Shown here: positions 1-9,200 of the stretch, piece by piece
Numbering within the stretch: the stretch's first letter is position 1
How the letters are laid out: the number at the start of each line of letters is the position of its first letter
Source of the DNA: DASUXA01 sp036378155
GTDB lineage: Bacteria; Actinomycetota; Actinomycetes; Mycobacteriales; Micromonosporaceae
Direction: 5' to 3'
Assembly (NCBI GenBank): GCA_036378155.1
Contig: DASUXA010000035.1
Span: 1-22,730 of the forward strand
DNA length: 22,730 nucleotides
Translations under genes and position numbers: made by a program
The notes under the pieces: generated by a model
The model's input: only the letters and a program-made list of their open reading frames with translations
Told to the model about the DNA's origin: nothing
Database searches by the model: none

Positions 1-19
1 CCCCCCCCCCCCCCCCCCC
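1..19. repeat. Poly-C homopolymer (19 C)
   Basis: The window opens with 19 consecutive C, six bases beyond the stop codon of the protease gene (G tract on that gene's strand). No function is apparent. A contig or scaffold edge, or a sequencing error at a homopolymer, is the simplest explanation. Confidence 0.9.
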
Positions 20-25
20 GACGGG

Positions 26-808
26 TCACGGCAGGGTCACGTACTGCCCGAGGAAGTCACGCGCGGACGGCGTGTCGAGGCGGTAGTCGACGTTGGTCGA
101 CCGGCACACCGTGTCGCCCGTGATCGTGGTGGCGACCAGCAGGTTGGACGTCGCTCCGCCGAGGAAGTTGGGTCCGCCGGAGTCGCCGTAGCAGGTGCCC
201 CCGTCACCGGTCGACGGGTTCTGCGACAGCCGCAGCCAGGCGTCGTTCAGCGCGTCGAACGAGCCGGACGTGACATTGCGGGTGTCGGTGTAGGTGTACG
301 TGTAGCCGCCCGCCCCGTTGGTCGGTTCGAGCGAGCCGTACCCGACCGAGGTGAACGTCGCCGACGCCAGGTCGCCGCTCGTCTTGAGTTGGTCGAGCAG
401 ACCGGCGGTGGGCAGCGTGGCGGGCGTGATCCCGGTGATCGCCTTGGGGAAGACGACGACCGCGATGTCGTACGGGTCGGACTGCGCGCCCCGGTACAGC
501 GGGTTGGGGATGTAGTTGCCCACGTACAGCTTGTCGCCGTCGTGGTACTGGCTGGAGAAGCTGACCCGGGCGGTGGTCTGACCCGGGTCGCCGCAGTGCG
601 CGGCGGTGACGAAGACGGTGGGGGAGATGAGCGTGCCGCTGCAGTACGCCCAGGTGCCGTCCGAGTAGGCGTGGTCGGCGATCAGGGCGCCGACTTCAGG
701 GTGGCCGTTCCCGTCCGGCACGCCGTACGTGACGGCCCACGCGGGAGCCGCCCCGACGGCGAGCGCCGCCGCGGCGGCCGCGGCGGCGAGAAGGAGTCGC
801 TTACGCAT
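26..808 (-). CDS. Secreted trypsin-like serine protease (S1 family)
   Basis: A 260-aa exported endopeptidase of the chymotrypsin/trypsin fold. Residues 1-25 are a Sec signal peptide: basic MRKR start, an Ala/Leu-rich core, and an AWA cleavage site before VTYG. The catalytic triad is visible as His71 (VTAAHC), Asp114 (DPYDIAV) and Ser210 (GDSGGP). Cys56/Cys72 would form the usual disulfide around the His loop, and Cys206 lies just before the active serine. The length is normal for a single-domain S1 protease. There is no ribosome-binding site before the ATG; instead a -10-like TAGCGT ends six bases upstream, suggesting a leaderless mRNA. It is transcribed away from the ATPase/VWA operon. The substrate cannot be told from the sequence. 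Confidence 0.93.
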   Translation of the reverse strand: MRKRLLLAAAAAAAALAVGAAPAWAVTYGVPDGNGHPEVGALIADHAYSDGTWAYCSGTLISPTVFVTAAHCGDPGQTTARVSFSSQYHDGDKLYVGNYIPNPLYRGAQSDPYDIAVVVFPKAITGITPATLPTAGLLDQLKTSGDLASATFTSVGYGSLEPTNGAGGYTYTYTDTRNVTSGSFDALNDAWLRLSQNPSTGDGGTCYGDSGGPNFLGGATSNLLVATTITGDTVCRSTNVDYRLDTPSARDFLGQYVTLP

Positions 809-814
809 GCCGGC

Positions 815-843
815 ACGCTACTACCGGACCCCGACGATGAGAA
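815..843 (-). promoter_or_regulatory. Probable leaderless promoter of the protease gene
   Basis: Read on the minus strand, TTCTCA (838-843) as -35 and TAGCGT (815-820) as -10 are separated by 17 bases. Only six bases lie between the -10 and the ATG, so transcription would begin at or next to the start codon. The -10 fits the TANNNT pattern of actinobacterial leaderless genes; the -35 is a 4/6 match. Confidence 0.5.
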
Positions 844-1022
844 GATCATCGAGGTGTGGTGAGGGCTCGGCGCGGGTCCCGCCCCCACAAACCCCCTGCG
901 CCATCACCCCGCGCGACCGGCAAACCGGCTGAGCGCCCAGGTCGAGGCACGCGCGGCTTCGTTCTTCGACCCACCCCGAATCCGGGGACGTCCGGCGTGC
1001 GGCGCGAGGCGGGCGCCCGCGC

Positions 1023-1028
1023 TAGCGT
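1023..1028 (+). promoter_or_regulatory. -10-like element of the ATPase/VWA operon
   Basis: TAGCGT ends six bases before the GTG start at 1035, the same arrangement as at the divergent protease gene. I see no good -35. It suggests leaderless transcription. Confidence 0.35.
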
Positions 1029-1034
1029 CGACAG

Positions 1035-2465
1035 GTGACCCAAACGCCACACAGCGCCGTCCCGACGCCGCCCGCCGACCTGCCGCGCACCGCCGGTGAC
1101 CTGCGCGCCGCGGGCCACCGGTACCGCACGGTCAAGCAGGAACTGCGGGAGAACCTGCTGACTCGGATGCGCGACGGCGGCGAACGTTTCCCGGGCGTCG
1201 TCGGGTACCAGGACACCGTGCTGCCCGAGGTCGAGCGTGCCCTGCTCGCCGGCCACGACATGGTCCTGCTCGGCGAGCGCGGCCAGGGCAAGACGCGGGT
1301 GATCCGCTCCCTGGTGTCGCTGCTCGACGAGTGGACCCCGGTGATCGCCGGCTCGGAACTCAACGAACACCCGTTCCACCCGGTCACCCCGGCGTCGCGG
1401 CGACTGGTCGCCGAGGCAGGGGACGACCTGCGGGTGGCGTGGCTGCACCGGTCGATGCGGTACGGCGAGAAACTCGCCACCCCGGACACCAGCGTCGGGG
1501 ACCTGATCGGCGACGTCGACCCGATCCGGGTCGCCCAGGGTCGGACCCTGGGCGACCCGGAAACCATCCATTTCGGTCTGGTACCGCGCACCAACCGGGG
1601 CATCTTCGCGGTCAACGAACTGCCCGACCTCGCCGAGCGCATCCAGGTGTCGCTGCTGAACGTGCTGGAGGAGCGCGACATCCAGGTACGCGGGTACCAA
1701 CTGCGACTGCCGCTCGACCTGCTGCTGGTGGCGAGCGCCAACCCGGAGGACTACACGAACCGGGGACGGATCATCACACCGCTGAAGGACCGGTTCGGCG
1801 CCGAGATCCGCACCCACTACCCGCTCGACCTCGACCTGGAGATCGCGCTGATCCGGCAGGAGGCGCACCTGGTCGCCGAGGTGCCCGAGCACCTGCTGGA
1901 GGTGCTGGCGCGGTTCACCCGCGCGGTACGCGAATCGCCGTCGGTGGACGCCCGTTCCGGCGTGTCGGCGCGGTTCGCGATCGCCGCCGCCGAGACCGTC
2001 GCCGCGTCCGCGCTGCGCCGCGCCGGTCTGCTCGGCGAACCGGAGGCGGTGGCGCGCATCGGCGACGCCGCGTCGGTCACCAGCACCTTGCGCGGCAAGG
2101 TCGAGTTCGAAAGCGGTGAGGAGGGCCGGGAGATCGAGATCCTGGCCCACCTGCTACGCACCTCGACCGCCGAGACGTACCACAGCCGGCTCGCCGGGCT
2201 GGACCTGTCCGGCTTCACCGACCTGGTCGCGGAGGGTCAGGCGGTCGAGACCGGCGAACTGGTCGGCGCGGACGAACTGCTGACCCAGGTCGGCACGGTA
2301 CCGGGGTTGGCGAAGGTGCTGGACCGGTTGGGCATGGGCGACGCGCCGACCCGGGGCGAGGCGGCGGCCGCGGTCGAGTTCGTGTTGGAAGGGCTGCACC
2401 TGACCCGTCGGCTGTCGAAGGACCTCACCGACGACGGTCGCACCGTGTACGGCGGGCGGGGCTGA
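1035..2465 (+). CDS. MoxR/magnesium-chelatase-type AAA+ ATPase
   Basis: A 476-aa AAA+ ATPase. Walker A is GERGQGKT at residues 80-87. The Walker B region IFAVNE (190-195) carries Asn-Glu where most relatives have Asp-Glu, a pattern also seen in chelatase-I-like proteins. Sensor 1 lies in VASANPEDY (232-240), followed by LKDRFG with a candidate arginine finger at Arg253. The C-terminal part is helical. The GTG start at 1035 has no Shine-Dalgarno sequence. The next gene starts three bases after the stop and encodes a VWA protein. In known MoxR-VWA pairs the ATPase remodels a target that the VWA partner recruits, as in metal insertion or protein-complex assembly. The target here is unknown. Confidence 0.88.
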   Translation: MTQTPHSAVPTPPADLPRTAGDLRAAGHRYRTVKQELRENLLTRMRDGGERFPGVVGYQDTVLPEVERALLAGHDMVLLGERGQGKTRVIRSLVSLLDEWTPVIAGSELNEHPFHPVTPASRRLVAEAGDDLRVAWLHRSMRYGEKLATPDTSVGDLIGDVDPIRVAQGRTLGDPETIHFGLVPRTNRGIFAVNELPDLAERIQVSLLNVLEERDIQVRGYQLRLPLDLLLVASANPEDYTNRGRIITPLKDRFGAEIRTHYPLDLDLEIALIRQEAHLVAEVPEHLLEVLARFTRAVRESPSVDARSGVSARFAIAAAETVAASALRRAGLLGEPEAVARIGDAASVTSTLRGKVEFESGEEGREIEILAHLLRTSTAETYHSRLAGLDLSGFTDLVAEGQAVETGELVGADELLTQVGTVPGLAKVLDRLGMGDAPTRGEAAAAVEFVLEGLHLTRRLSKDLTDDGRTVYGGRG

Positions 2466-2467
2466 CC

Positions 2468-4447
2468 ATGGCCGGCAACCGGTACCGGTACGGCGCCTGG
2501 CACGGCGGGGCGGATCCGCTCGCCCCGCCGTACGACGTGCGTGCCGCCGTCGACCGGGTCGGGGCGGAGGTACTGGCCGGCGGCAGCCTGCGCGACGCGC
2601 TGCGGGACCTGCTGCGCAGCGGTCCCCAGCAGGGTCGGGGTCTGGACGACCTCGCCGCGCGGGCGCGTCGGATGCGGCGCGAGGCGCTGCGCCGGGGCAA
2701 CCTGGACGGCGCGGTCACCCGCGCCCGCGCGCTGCTCGACCAGGCGCTCGCCGCCGAACGGGAGGAACTGGCGCGCCGCGACGACCCGGACGCCCGGTTC
2801 GCCGAGGCGATGCTGGACAACCTGCCGCGCTCCACGGCGCGCGCGGTGGACGAGCTGTCCGAGTACGACTGGGCGAGCGACGAGGCACGGCGGACGTACC
2901 GGCAGATCCTCGACGGACTGCGCCGCGACGTGCTGGAACAGCGGTTCGCCGGGCTGCGCGACGCGCTGCGCGGCGCGGACCCGGCGGTGGACCCGCAGGC
3001 GAACCGCCGGCTGAAAGAGATGATGCGGGACCTGAACGACCTGCTCGGCGCCCACGCCCGCGGGGAGGACACCGCCGACGCGTTCGCCGAGTTCATGCGC
3101 CGGCACGGCGACTTCTTCCCGGAGCAGCCCGAGTCGGTCGACGATTTGGTCGATGCGCTGGCCCGGCGTGCCGCCGCCGGCGAGCGGCTGATGCGCTCGC
3201 TGTCCCCGGCGCAGCAGGAGGAACTCGCCGCGCTCATGGCCCGTGCCCTCGGCGACGCGGAACTCGCCGGCGAGATGGCGGCGCTCAACGACAACCTGCG
3301 GGCGCTGCGACCTGACCTGCCGTGGAACCGTCGCGAGCGGGTACGCGGCGAGCAGGATCTCGGGTACGGCGAGGCGACCGGGGTGCTGGAGGAGGTCGCC
3401 GACCTCGACGACCTGATCGATCAGTTGGGTCAGGAACACCCGGGGGCGACGCTGGACGACGTCGACGTCGAGGCGGTCGAGCGGCAACTCGGGCGGTCCG
3501 CCGCCGACGACGTACGCCGGCTGCGCGAACTGGAACGGGAACTGCGCCGCCAGGGCTGGGTGACGCGGGGCGCGGACGGGCTGCGGCTGAGCCCCAAGGC
3601 GTTGCGCCGGCTCGGCAACACCGCGCTGCGTACCGTGTTCGCGCACCTGGACAGCGGTCGCCGGGGCGAGCACGACCTGCGCGATGCCGGGGCGGCCGGT
3701 GAGCTGACCGGCGCGTCACGCCGCTGGGAGTACGGCGACGAGCAGCCGATCGACGTGGTGCGCACGGTCGGCAACGCGGTACGGCGGCACGCGGGGCACG
3801 GCATGCCGGCGGTACCGGTGGCGTTGGCGGTCGACGACTTCGAGGTGGCGGAGACCGAGCGGCGTACCTCCGCCGCCGTGGCGCTCTGCGTCGACCTGTC
3901 GTTCTCGATGGTCGCCGAGGGCCGGTGGGGTCCGATGAAGCAGACCGCGCTCGCGCTGTCGCACCTGGTCGCGACCCGGTACCCGCAGGACGCGCTGCAG
4001 ATCGTCGGGTTCGGTCGGTACGCGACGCGGCTGTCCCAGCAGGAGTTGGCGGCGGTCGAGCCGGACCTGGTACAAGGCACGAACCTGCAGCACGCGTTGC
4101 GGCTCGCGGGTCGGCACCTGCGCCGGCACCCCGAGTCGGAGCCGGTGGTGATGGTGGTGACCGACGGGGAACCGACCGCGCACCTGCTCGACGACGGGGA
4201 GGCGGTGTTCGCCTGGCCGCCGCGCCGCGAAACGGTCTGGGCCACCGTCGCCGAGGTGGACGACCTGACCCGGTACGGCGCGACGCTGAACGTGTTCATG
4301 CTGGGCGACGATCCCGGGCTGCGTAGGTTCGTCAACGCCGTGGCGCGGCGCAGTGGCGGGCGGGTGTTCACGCCGAGCGCCGACGATCTGGGTCGGTACG
4401 TGGTGTCCGACTACATCCGCGCCCGGCGCGGGCGTCGGGGGCGCTGA
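2468..4447 (+). CDS. VWA-domain protein partnered with the AAA+ ATPase
   Basis: A 659-aa cytoplasmic protein with no signal peptide. About 450 charged, helix-rich residues (many Arg, Asp and Glu) precede a C-terminal von Willebrand A domain. The metal-ion-dependent adhesion site is intact: Asp476-x-Ser478-x-Ser480 (DLSFS), Thr538 (QGTNLQ) and Asp566 (VVTDGEP). This resembles the ChlD/CoxE-like partner of MoxR-type ATPases. The ATG lies three bases after the ATPase stop, so the two are co-translated. The extreme C-terminus is a basic GRRGR tail encoded by the first copy of a 36-bp tandem repeat that contains the stop codon. Domain identity is firm; the cellular job is not. Confidence 0.87.
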   Translation: MAGNRYRYGAWHGGADPLAPPYDVRAAVDRVGAEVLAGGSLRDALRDLLRSGPQQGRGLDDLAARARRMRREALRRGNLDGAVTRARALLDQALAAEREELARRDDPDARFAEAMLDNLPRSTARAVDELSEYDWASDEARRTYRQILDGLRRDVLEQRFAGLRDALRGADPAVDPQANRRLKEMMRDLNDLLGAHARGEDTADAFAEFMRRHGDFFPEQPESVDDLVDALARRAAAGERLMRSLSPAQQEELAALMARALGDAELAGEMAALNDNLRALRPDLPWNRRERVRGEQDLGYGEATGVLEEVADLDDLIDQLGQEHPGATLDDVDVEAVERQLGRSAADDVRRLRELERELRRQGWVTRGADGLRLSPKALRRLGNTALRTVFAHLDSGRRGEHDLRDAGAAGELTGASRRWEYGDEQPIDVVRTVGNAVRRHAGHGMPAVPVALAVDDFEVAETERRTSAAVALCVDLSFSMVAEGRWGPMKQTALALSHLVATRYPQDALQIVGFGRYATRLSQQELAAVEPDLVQGTNLQHALRLAGRHLRRHPESEPVVMVVTDGEPTAHLLDDGEAVFAWPPRRETVWATVAEVDDLTRYGATLNVFMLGDDPGLRRFVNAVARRSGGRVFTPSADDLGRYVVSDYIRARRGRRGR

Positions 4448-4532
4448 GGCGGGGTTGCCCGGCGCGGGCGTCGGGGGCGCTGAGGCGGGGTTGCCCGGCG
4501 TGGGCGTCGGGGGCGCTGAGCCGGAATCGCCC
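4425..4532. repeat. Three tandem copies of a 36-bp unit spanning a stop codon
   Basis: Copies are 4425-4460, 4461-4496 (identical to the first) and 4497-4532 (five differences). Each contains the sequence of the VWA gene's last codons and its TGA, so in-frame TGA codons recur at 4445, 4481 and 4517. The array fills almost all of the 91-base gap between two convergent genes. Confidence 0.95.
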
Positions 4533-4538
4533 GCCGCG

Positions 4539-5393
4539 TCACAACCGGTGGACCGTGTCCATGGTTTCCACCGCGGGCCACGGGTGGCGGCAGGCGCGGT
4601 CGAACCACGACCCGAATACGGCACGAATGGCTTCGGCGGACTGGGAACGGTCGTCGCACGGCACGAATTCATACGAGTAGGAATCCCTGCCGATTCGTCC
4701 GTCCGGCTGCCAGCGGAGAATGGAGTAGAAGATGTCCCCGTTTCCCAGTCGGAATCCGTGCAGCGCCGGCATGAAATCGTATCCGTACGCCTCCAGGACG
4801 ATGCCGCGCCTTCGGAGGACGACCGACCTGGATTGTTCGAAGACCTGGTTGAGATTGATCAGCGATTCCTGGAACCACTCCTCGGGTACCAGATGACTCA
4901 ACCGGTCCTCGGCGAGAGCGACCGCGCACAGTCGTACCGTCCACCCGTTCAGTTCCGGGCGCTCGAGCCAGAAATGCACGCTCGGCCACGCCGTGTAGAG
5001 GGTCATGCCGAGCACGTCGAGGACCATGTCCTCCGGACGCTTCACGGCGCGCACCCGTTCCAGCAGCACGGGGTACACGTCCATCGGGTCGGCGAAGTGC
5101 CGGTTGTCCCGGGGTACCCGCGCCACGGCCTGCCCGACGGCGCGCAACTGCAGGATCAGCGAGGCGAGCACGACGACGACCACGGTCTGCGTGAACGCCG
5201 TCGAGTTCGAGATTCCGATCAATTCGAAGAAGCCGCCGAGCCACGGAATCTGCAGCAGGATTATGAGAACGACGCCGCCGATGGTGACAACCGACTGCGA
5301 GAAATCCAGCGCGCGGGAGGTGATCTGCAGGGCGGTGTACTGGCGGCGTCGGTTTCGCAGGCGCGTCGCCAACTTCGTGTCCTGGTACACCAT
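4539..5393 (-). CDS. Two-TM membrane protein of unknown function
   Basis: A 284-aa protein from the ATG at 5393, whose upstream bases are GGCGGAA-rich; an in-frame ATG at 5441 would add 16 residues. Two hydrophobic segments lie about 33-50 and 68-84 residues from the 5393 start, separated by a short loop. They follow a basic N-terminus rich in Arg. The remaining 200 residues are soluble, mixed alpha/beta, ending in a segment with SYSYEFVP and a WFDRAC motif. The small hairpin of TM helices plus a cytosolic domain recalls membrane sensors or effectors, but I cannot assign a family. It is divergent from the 2H phosphoesterase gene, sharing a promoter region of 20-70 bases, which suggests a functional pair. 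Confidence 0.75.
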   Translation of the reverse strand: MVYQDTKLATRLRNRRRQYTALQITSRALDFSQSVVTIGGVVLIILLQIPWLGGFFELIGISNSTAFTQTVVVVVLASLILQLRAVGQAVARVPRDNRHFADPMDVYPVLLERVRAVKRPEDMVLDVLGMTLYTAWPSVHFWLERPELNGWTVRLCAVALAEDRLSHLVPEEWFQESLINLNQVFEQSRSVVLRRRGIVLEAYGYDFMPALHGFRLGNGDIFYSILRWQPDGRIGRDSYSYEFVPCDDRSQSAEAIRAVFGSWFDRACRHPWPAVETMDTVHRL

Positions 5394-5461
5394 CGTTTCC
5401 GCCCCGGTAGAGCCAAGTCGCAAGTCTATCACGACAATCATCGATGTGATACTCTCCGGTC

Positions 5462-6118
5462 GTGACCGGTGGAGATCAGGATCGGCCTTCGGAATCCGGC
5501 AGCGATGTGCCGTCCACTGTGCTCGTCAATGTCGCCGTGTTACCTCCGCCGCCCGTCGCGGCGTCCGTCGCCGCGATGAGCGCGAAGCTGTGGTCGCGCG
5601 GTGGTCTGTTCGAAGTCGACGGCATCACCCGGCACCCGCACATGACGCTGTACATGGCCCGGTTCCCCGCCGGCAATGAAACCGAGATATGCAAGCGGCT
5701 CGCCGTTCTGGTCGGCGAACTGCAACCGGCGAAAGCGATGCAGACCGGTTTCTTCCTCACCCCGGGCGGCTATTACGAGGTCTCCTACGCGCGCGGCGAC
5801 GACCTGATGGCCCTGCACCTGAAGGTGATGGGAGCCCTGCACGACCTGCGTTACGCGCCCGGACATCCGGTCGTCGAGGACTATTTCGCGCCGTACACGC
5901 CGGCCCAGCGCACCAGCGCCGCCCGGTGGGGCTACGACCTGGGCGGCGCCCTCTACCGCCCGCACATCACCGTCAGCCGGTTCGGCGGTCCGGCGCCGCG
6001 CGACCTGCCGGTCGCCGACGAGGACCTCAGTTTCGTCGTCGACCGGATCGGCGTGTTCCACGCCGACAACATGGGCGCGATCACCACCGAAATCTCGACT
6101 CTGACCGTCGGACGCTGA
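5462..6118 (+). CDS. 2H phosphoesterase (2'-5' RNA ligase / cyclic phosphodiesterase-like)
   Basis: A 218-aa protein with the two signature motifs of the 2H superfamily: His60-Met-Thr62-Leu and His168-Ile-Thr170-Val, 108 residues apart. Known relatives act on RNA 2',3'-cyclic phosphates, ADP-ribose 1'',2''-cyclic phosphate, 2'-5' linkages, or cyclic oligonucleotide signals (phage Acb1). No signal peptide or TM segment is evident, so it is probably cytosolic. The first 18 residues are polar and likely disordered. The GTG start lacks a Shine-Dalgarno sequence; GATACT at 5448-5453 ends eight bases upstream and could be a leaderless -10. It is divergent from a two-TM membrane protein. The fold call is firm; the substrate is unknown. 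Confidence 0.85.
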   Translation: MTGGDQDRPSESGSDVPSTVLVNVAVLPPPPVAASVAAMSAKLWSRGGLFEVDGITRHPHMTLYMARFPAGNETEICKRLAVLVGELQPAKAMQTGFFLTPGGYYEVSYARGDDLMALHLKVMGALHDLRYAPGHPVVEDYFAPYTPAQRTSAARWGYDLGGALYRPHITVSRFGGPAPRDLPVADEDLSFVVDRIGVFHADNMGAITTEISTLTVGR

Positions 6119-6168
6119 GCGGCGCCTGCCCGTCGCGGGTCGGTCGACCGCGTCGCTGCTCGTGAACA

Positions 6169-6204
6169 CCGTCCGCCGTCGACGCGGTCGTCGACGGCGG
6201 ACGG
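6169..6204. terminator. Bidirectional terminator hairpin
   Basis: A perfect 15-bp inverted repeat (6169-6183 with 6190-6204) and a 6-base loop lie between the convergent 2H and glycosidase genes. There is no T tract, as is usual for actinobacterial terminators. Confidence 0.82.
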
Positions 6205-6222
6205 CGGTTGCCGAGGTATTCG

Positions 6223-9200
6223 CTACCGCACGGTCACCGTGACCGTCGCGGTGACTCCGCCGGCGACGCAGCTGACCGTCGCGGTACCCGGTGCCACCCC
6301 GGTCACCTCACCGGTTGCCGGGTCGACGGTCGCCACCGCCGGGTCCGACGACGACCAGCGCCGTGACACCGGATCGGCGATCGGCACCGTCAGCGCCGTC
6401 GCGTCGTCACCGGTCACCGTGGTACCGGTCGCGGTCAGCGTGACCGTGCCGCCCACCGCGAGCGGACCGGCCGGCGGCGCGACGGTCACCGAGGCGAACA
6501 CCGGCTGCACCGCGAACTCGACGGTGCCGTCGGGCAGCGCGTGGAACAGCGCGTAGTGGTAGAAGCCGCCCTGGTCGGTCGGCGCGTACGGCGGGGAGCC
6601 GGCGTCGGCGACCACGAAGTTGGGCAGCCCGCCCGCCTCGGCGGTGGTGTTCGCCCCGCTCGGGTCGATCATCGTCTCCGAGAAGCCGCGCGAGTGACCG
6701 AACAGCAGCAGCACATGGGTGTTCGGGTGGGTGCGCTGGTAGCGCTGCATCAGCGCCTCGTACATCCGCGCCTCCCACCGGTCGGCGAACTGGCTGTCCG
6801 CGCGAGGGTGCGGGTCGTACGCCGGGGCGTGGGTGACCACGACGGTGACCGGCGAGGTGTTCGCCGACAACTGGTCGACCAGCCACTGGTACTGCGGACC
6901 GTCGTTCGGCGACTGGAACGCGTCGGAGGCGAGCACCCCGATGTGCCCGGAGTCGGTGACGATCACCTTCGCCGGTCCCACGTCGTACGCGTAGTGGGTC
7001 GCCCCGAACACCGACGCGAAGTTCCGGTTTTCCGGGTTCGCGCCTTGGGTGATCTCGTGGTTGCCGACCGCGTCCCGGTACGGCACGCCCAGCCCGGCGA
7101 GCAGCGACTTCGCGTAGCCGAGGTTGTCCAGGGTTCCGCTGTCCGGCATGTCGCCGAGCGCCTGGACCGCGTCCGGGTGCGCCGGTGCCGGCAGGGCGGG
7201 CAACGCCGAGGCGATCGAGCGCATCACCGTCGGTCCGGTGCCGCCCGGGTCGCTCGCGCGCACATGCGCGTCGTCCATCGCGGCGAGCGTTGCCCCGCCC
7301 GGCGTGAACGAGTCCACGTCGGTGAACTTCAGCCAGGACGGGTTGGTCGGCAGCGGCCGGTACACGAACGGCGTCGGCGGTCGCGGCGAGTACAGCGCGG
7401 TCAGCCCGGACAGGTAGACGTCGCCGTCCAGCGTCACGTCCGGCTTGATCACCACCAGCGCGAGGTAGTTGATGCGCAGCGGATACTGCAGCCCGACCGG
7501 CAACTTCGCGACCACGAACTGCCACCCGTCGAACGTGATCCCGGTCGGGTAGAAGCTGGTCGGCTGGTTGGTCGCCTGCCAGATACCGATGTTGAGGGTG
7601 ACGATGCCCGGCTGCAGACCCGCGCCGGGGCGGCTCGCCAGGTCGGCGTTGCCCTTCACCCAGACCCCGATACCGGTCGGCACCTGGGTGCCGTTCAGCA
7701 GCGGTACCTGCCTCGTCTCCGGATCGTCGAGGTACATGTCCAGGTCGTACACCTTGTTCTGGGCGGGGTAGTGGTAGTGGACCCGCAGCGAGCCGCTGGT
7801 GCTACCGGGTGGCGACACGTCGGGCGCGGCGGCGATCGACCCGTCGTCGGCGGTGTCCGGTCCGGGGCTGGGCACCTTGCGCGGGTACACGTTCATGTAC
7901 GTCGCGCTCGCCGACCAGTAGCTGACGTCGTCGAGCGGGTCGATCGGCTTGGCGACCTCGCCGACCGCGACCGAACTGGTACCGGTCGCGCCGCCGGCTT
8001 TCGCGGTGACCGTGCCGAGGATCGCGCCGTCGGTCGCGGCGGTGAACGCGCCGGCACCGTCGATGCTGCCCAGCGACGCCGGGTCCACGCTCCAGGTGAT
8101 CGCGTCGTCGGGCAGGGTGACGGTACGCCCGTCCGGGTCCACGCCGGTCACCGTGAACCGCTGGTGGTCGCCGTTGCCCAGGTCGACCTGGGCGGGGTCG
8201 ACGGTGAGCGTGTCCAGGTGAGGCGCGACCCGCAGCGGGATCGTGCCGGTCGCGTCGCCCGCCCGTACGGTCAGCGTGCCGTTGCCCGGGTGGTTCGCGG
8301 TGAGCACGCCGTCGACGACCGTCGCCAGGGTGGGCGGGCGCACCGTGAAGGTCAGCGGGTCGCGGGTGGGGTTGAACCGGGCGTCCGTGCTGTACGCCTG
8401 GAGTTTGACCGACGTGTCGCGCAGCACGGTCAACGGCTTGCCGTCGTTGACGACGGCATGCGCCGCGGGACCGACCGAGCCGGCGGTGGTGTAGAAGAAC
8501 AGCCCGTTGGCGACCGGGCGCTCGTGTCCGTCGGACGGCACGTTGAGCACGCTCACCGAGGTGTCGCCGGGGTGCCGTCCGACCATCTGGGTGGAGCCGC
8601 CGGAGTCGAACAGGATCGCGTTGTACGCCCCGTGCTGCATCATCCAGCCGGCGAGTTGCGGCCGGGTGAGGCCCTGGGCGACGCCCTCGGGCTGGTGACC
8701 GTCGAACGCGGCGACGACCAGGTGCCTGCCGTCCTGGGTCACGCCCACGCCGGTCACCGGGTTCGACACGTTGTTCTCGCCGCCGCCGTGCAGCGGTACC
8801 GCCATCTTCCCGTCCTTGACGAGGATCGCCCCGCCGGACACCGCGAGCCGCACGTCGTCGTCGGGCGCGAGGTGCTCGGACAGCGTGACGCGGTCGCCGA
8901 CGTGGACGGTACCGGCGAGCCAGGTGCCCGCCTCGCCCGCTCCGGCGAGCGCCTCCACTCCCGCCGGCAGGGTGTCGACCGAGGTGAGCCCGGTCTGTAC
9001 CGAGCCGACCAGCAGCGCGTCCCCGTCGCGTACCCCGGTGACCAGCGTGAACGCCGGCAGGGTGCCGGTCGGTCCGAGGTACGGGGTGAGCCGGACGAGT
9101 TTGCCGGCGCCGATGTCGCCGACGGTGTTGACCGACGCGACGGTGTGGCTGGCGGAGCCGTCGGCGGCGGTACCGGTGTAGGTCTCGGTGCCGACGGCGA

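Noticed and set aside
4353..5465. Plus-strand open frame running through the tandem repeat and opposite the two-TM gene.
   Set aside because: No motif, and it overlaps the end of the VWA gene. The minus-strand frame has TM helices and natural composition.
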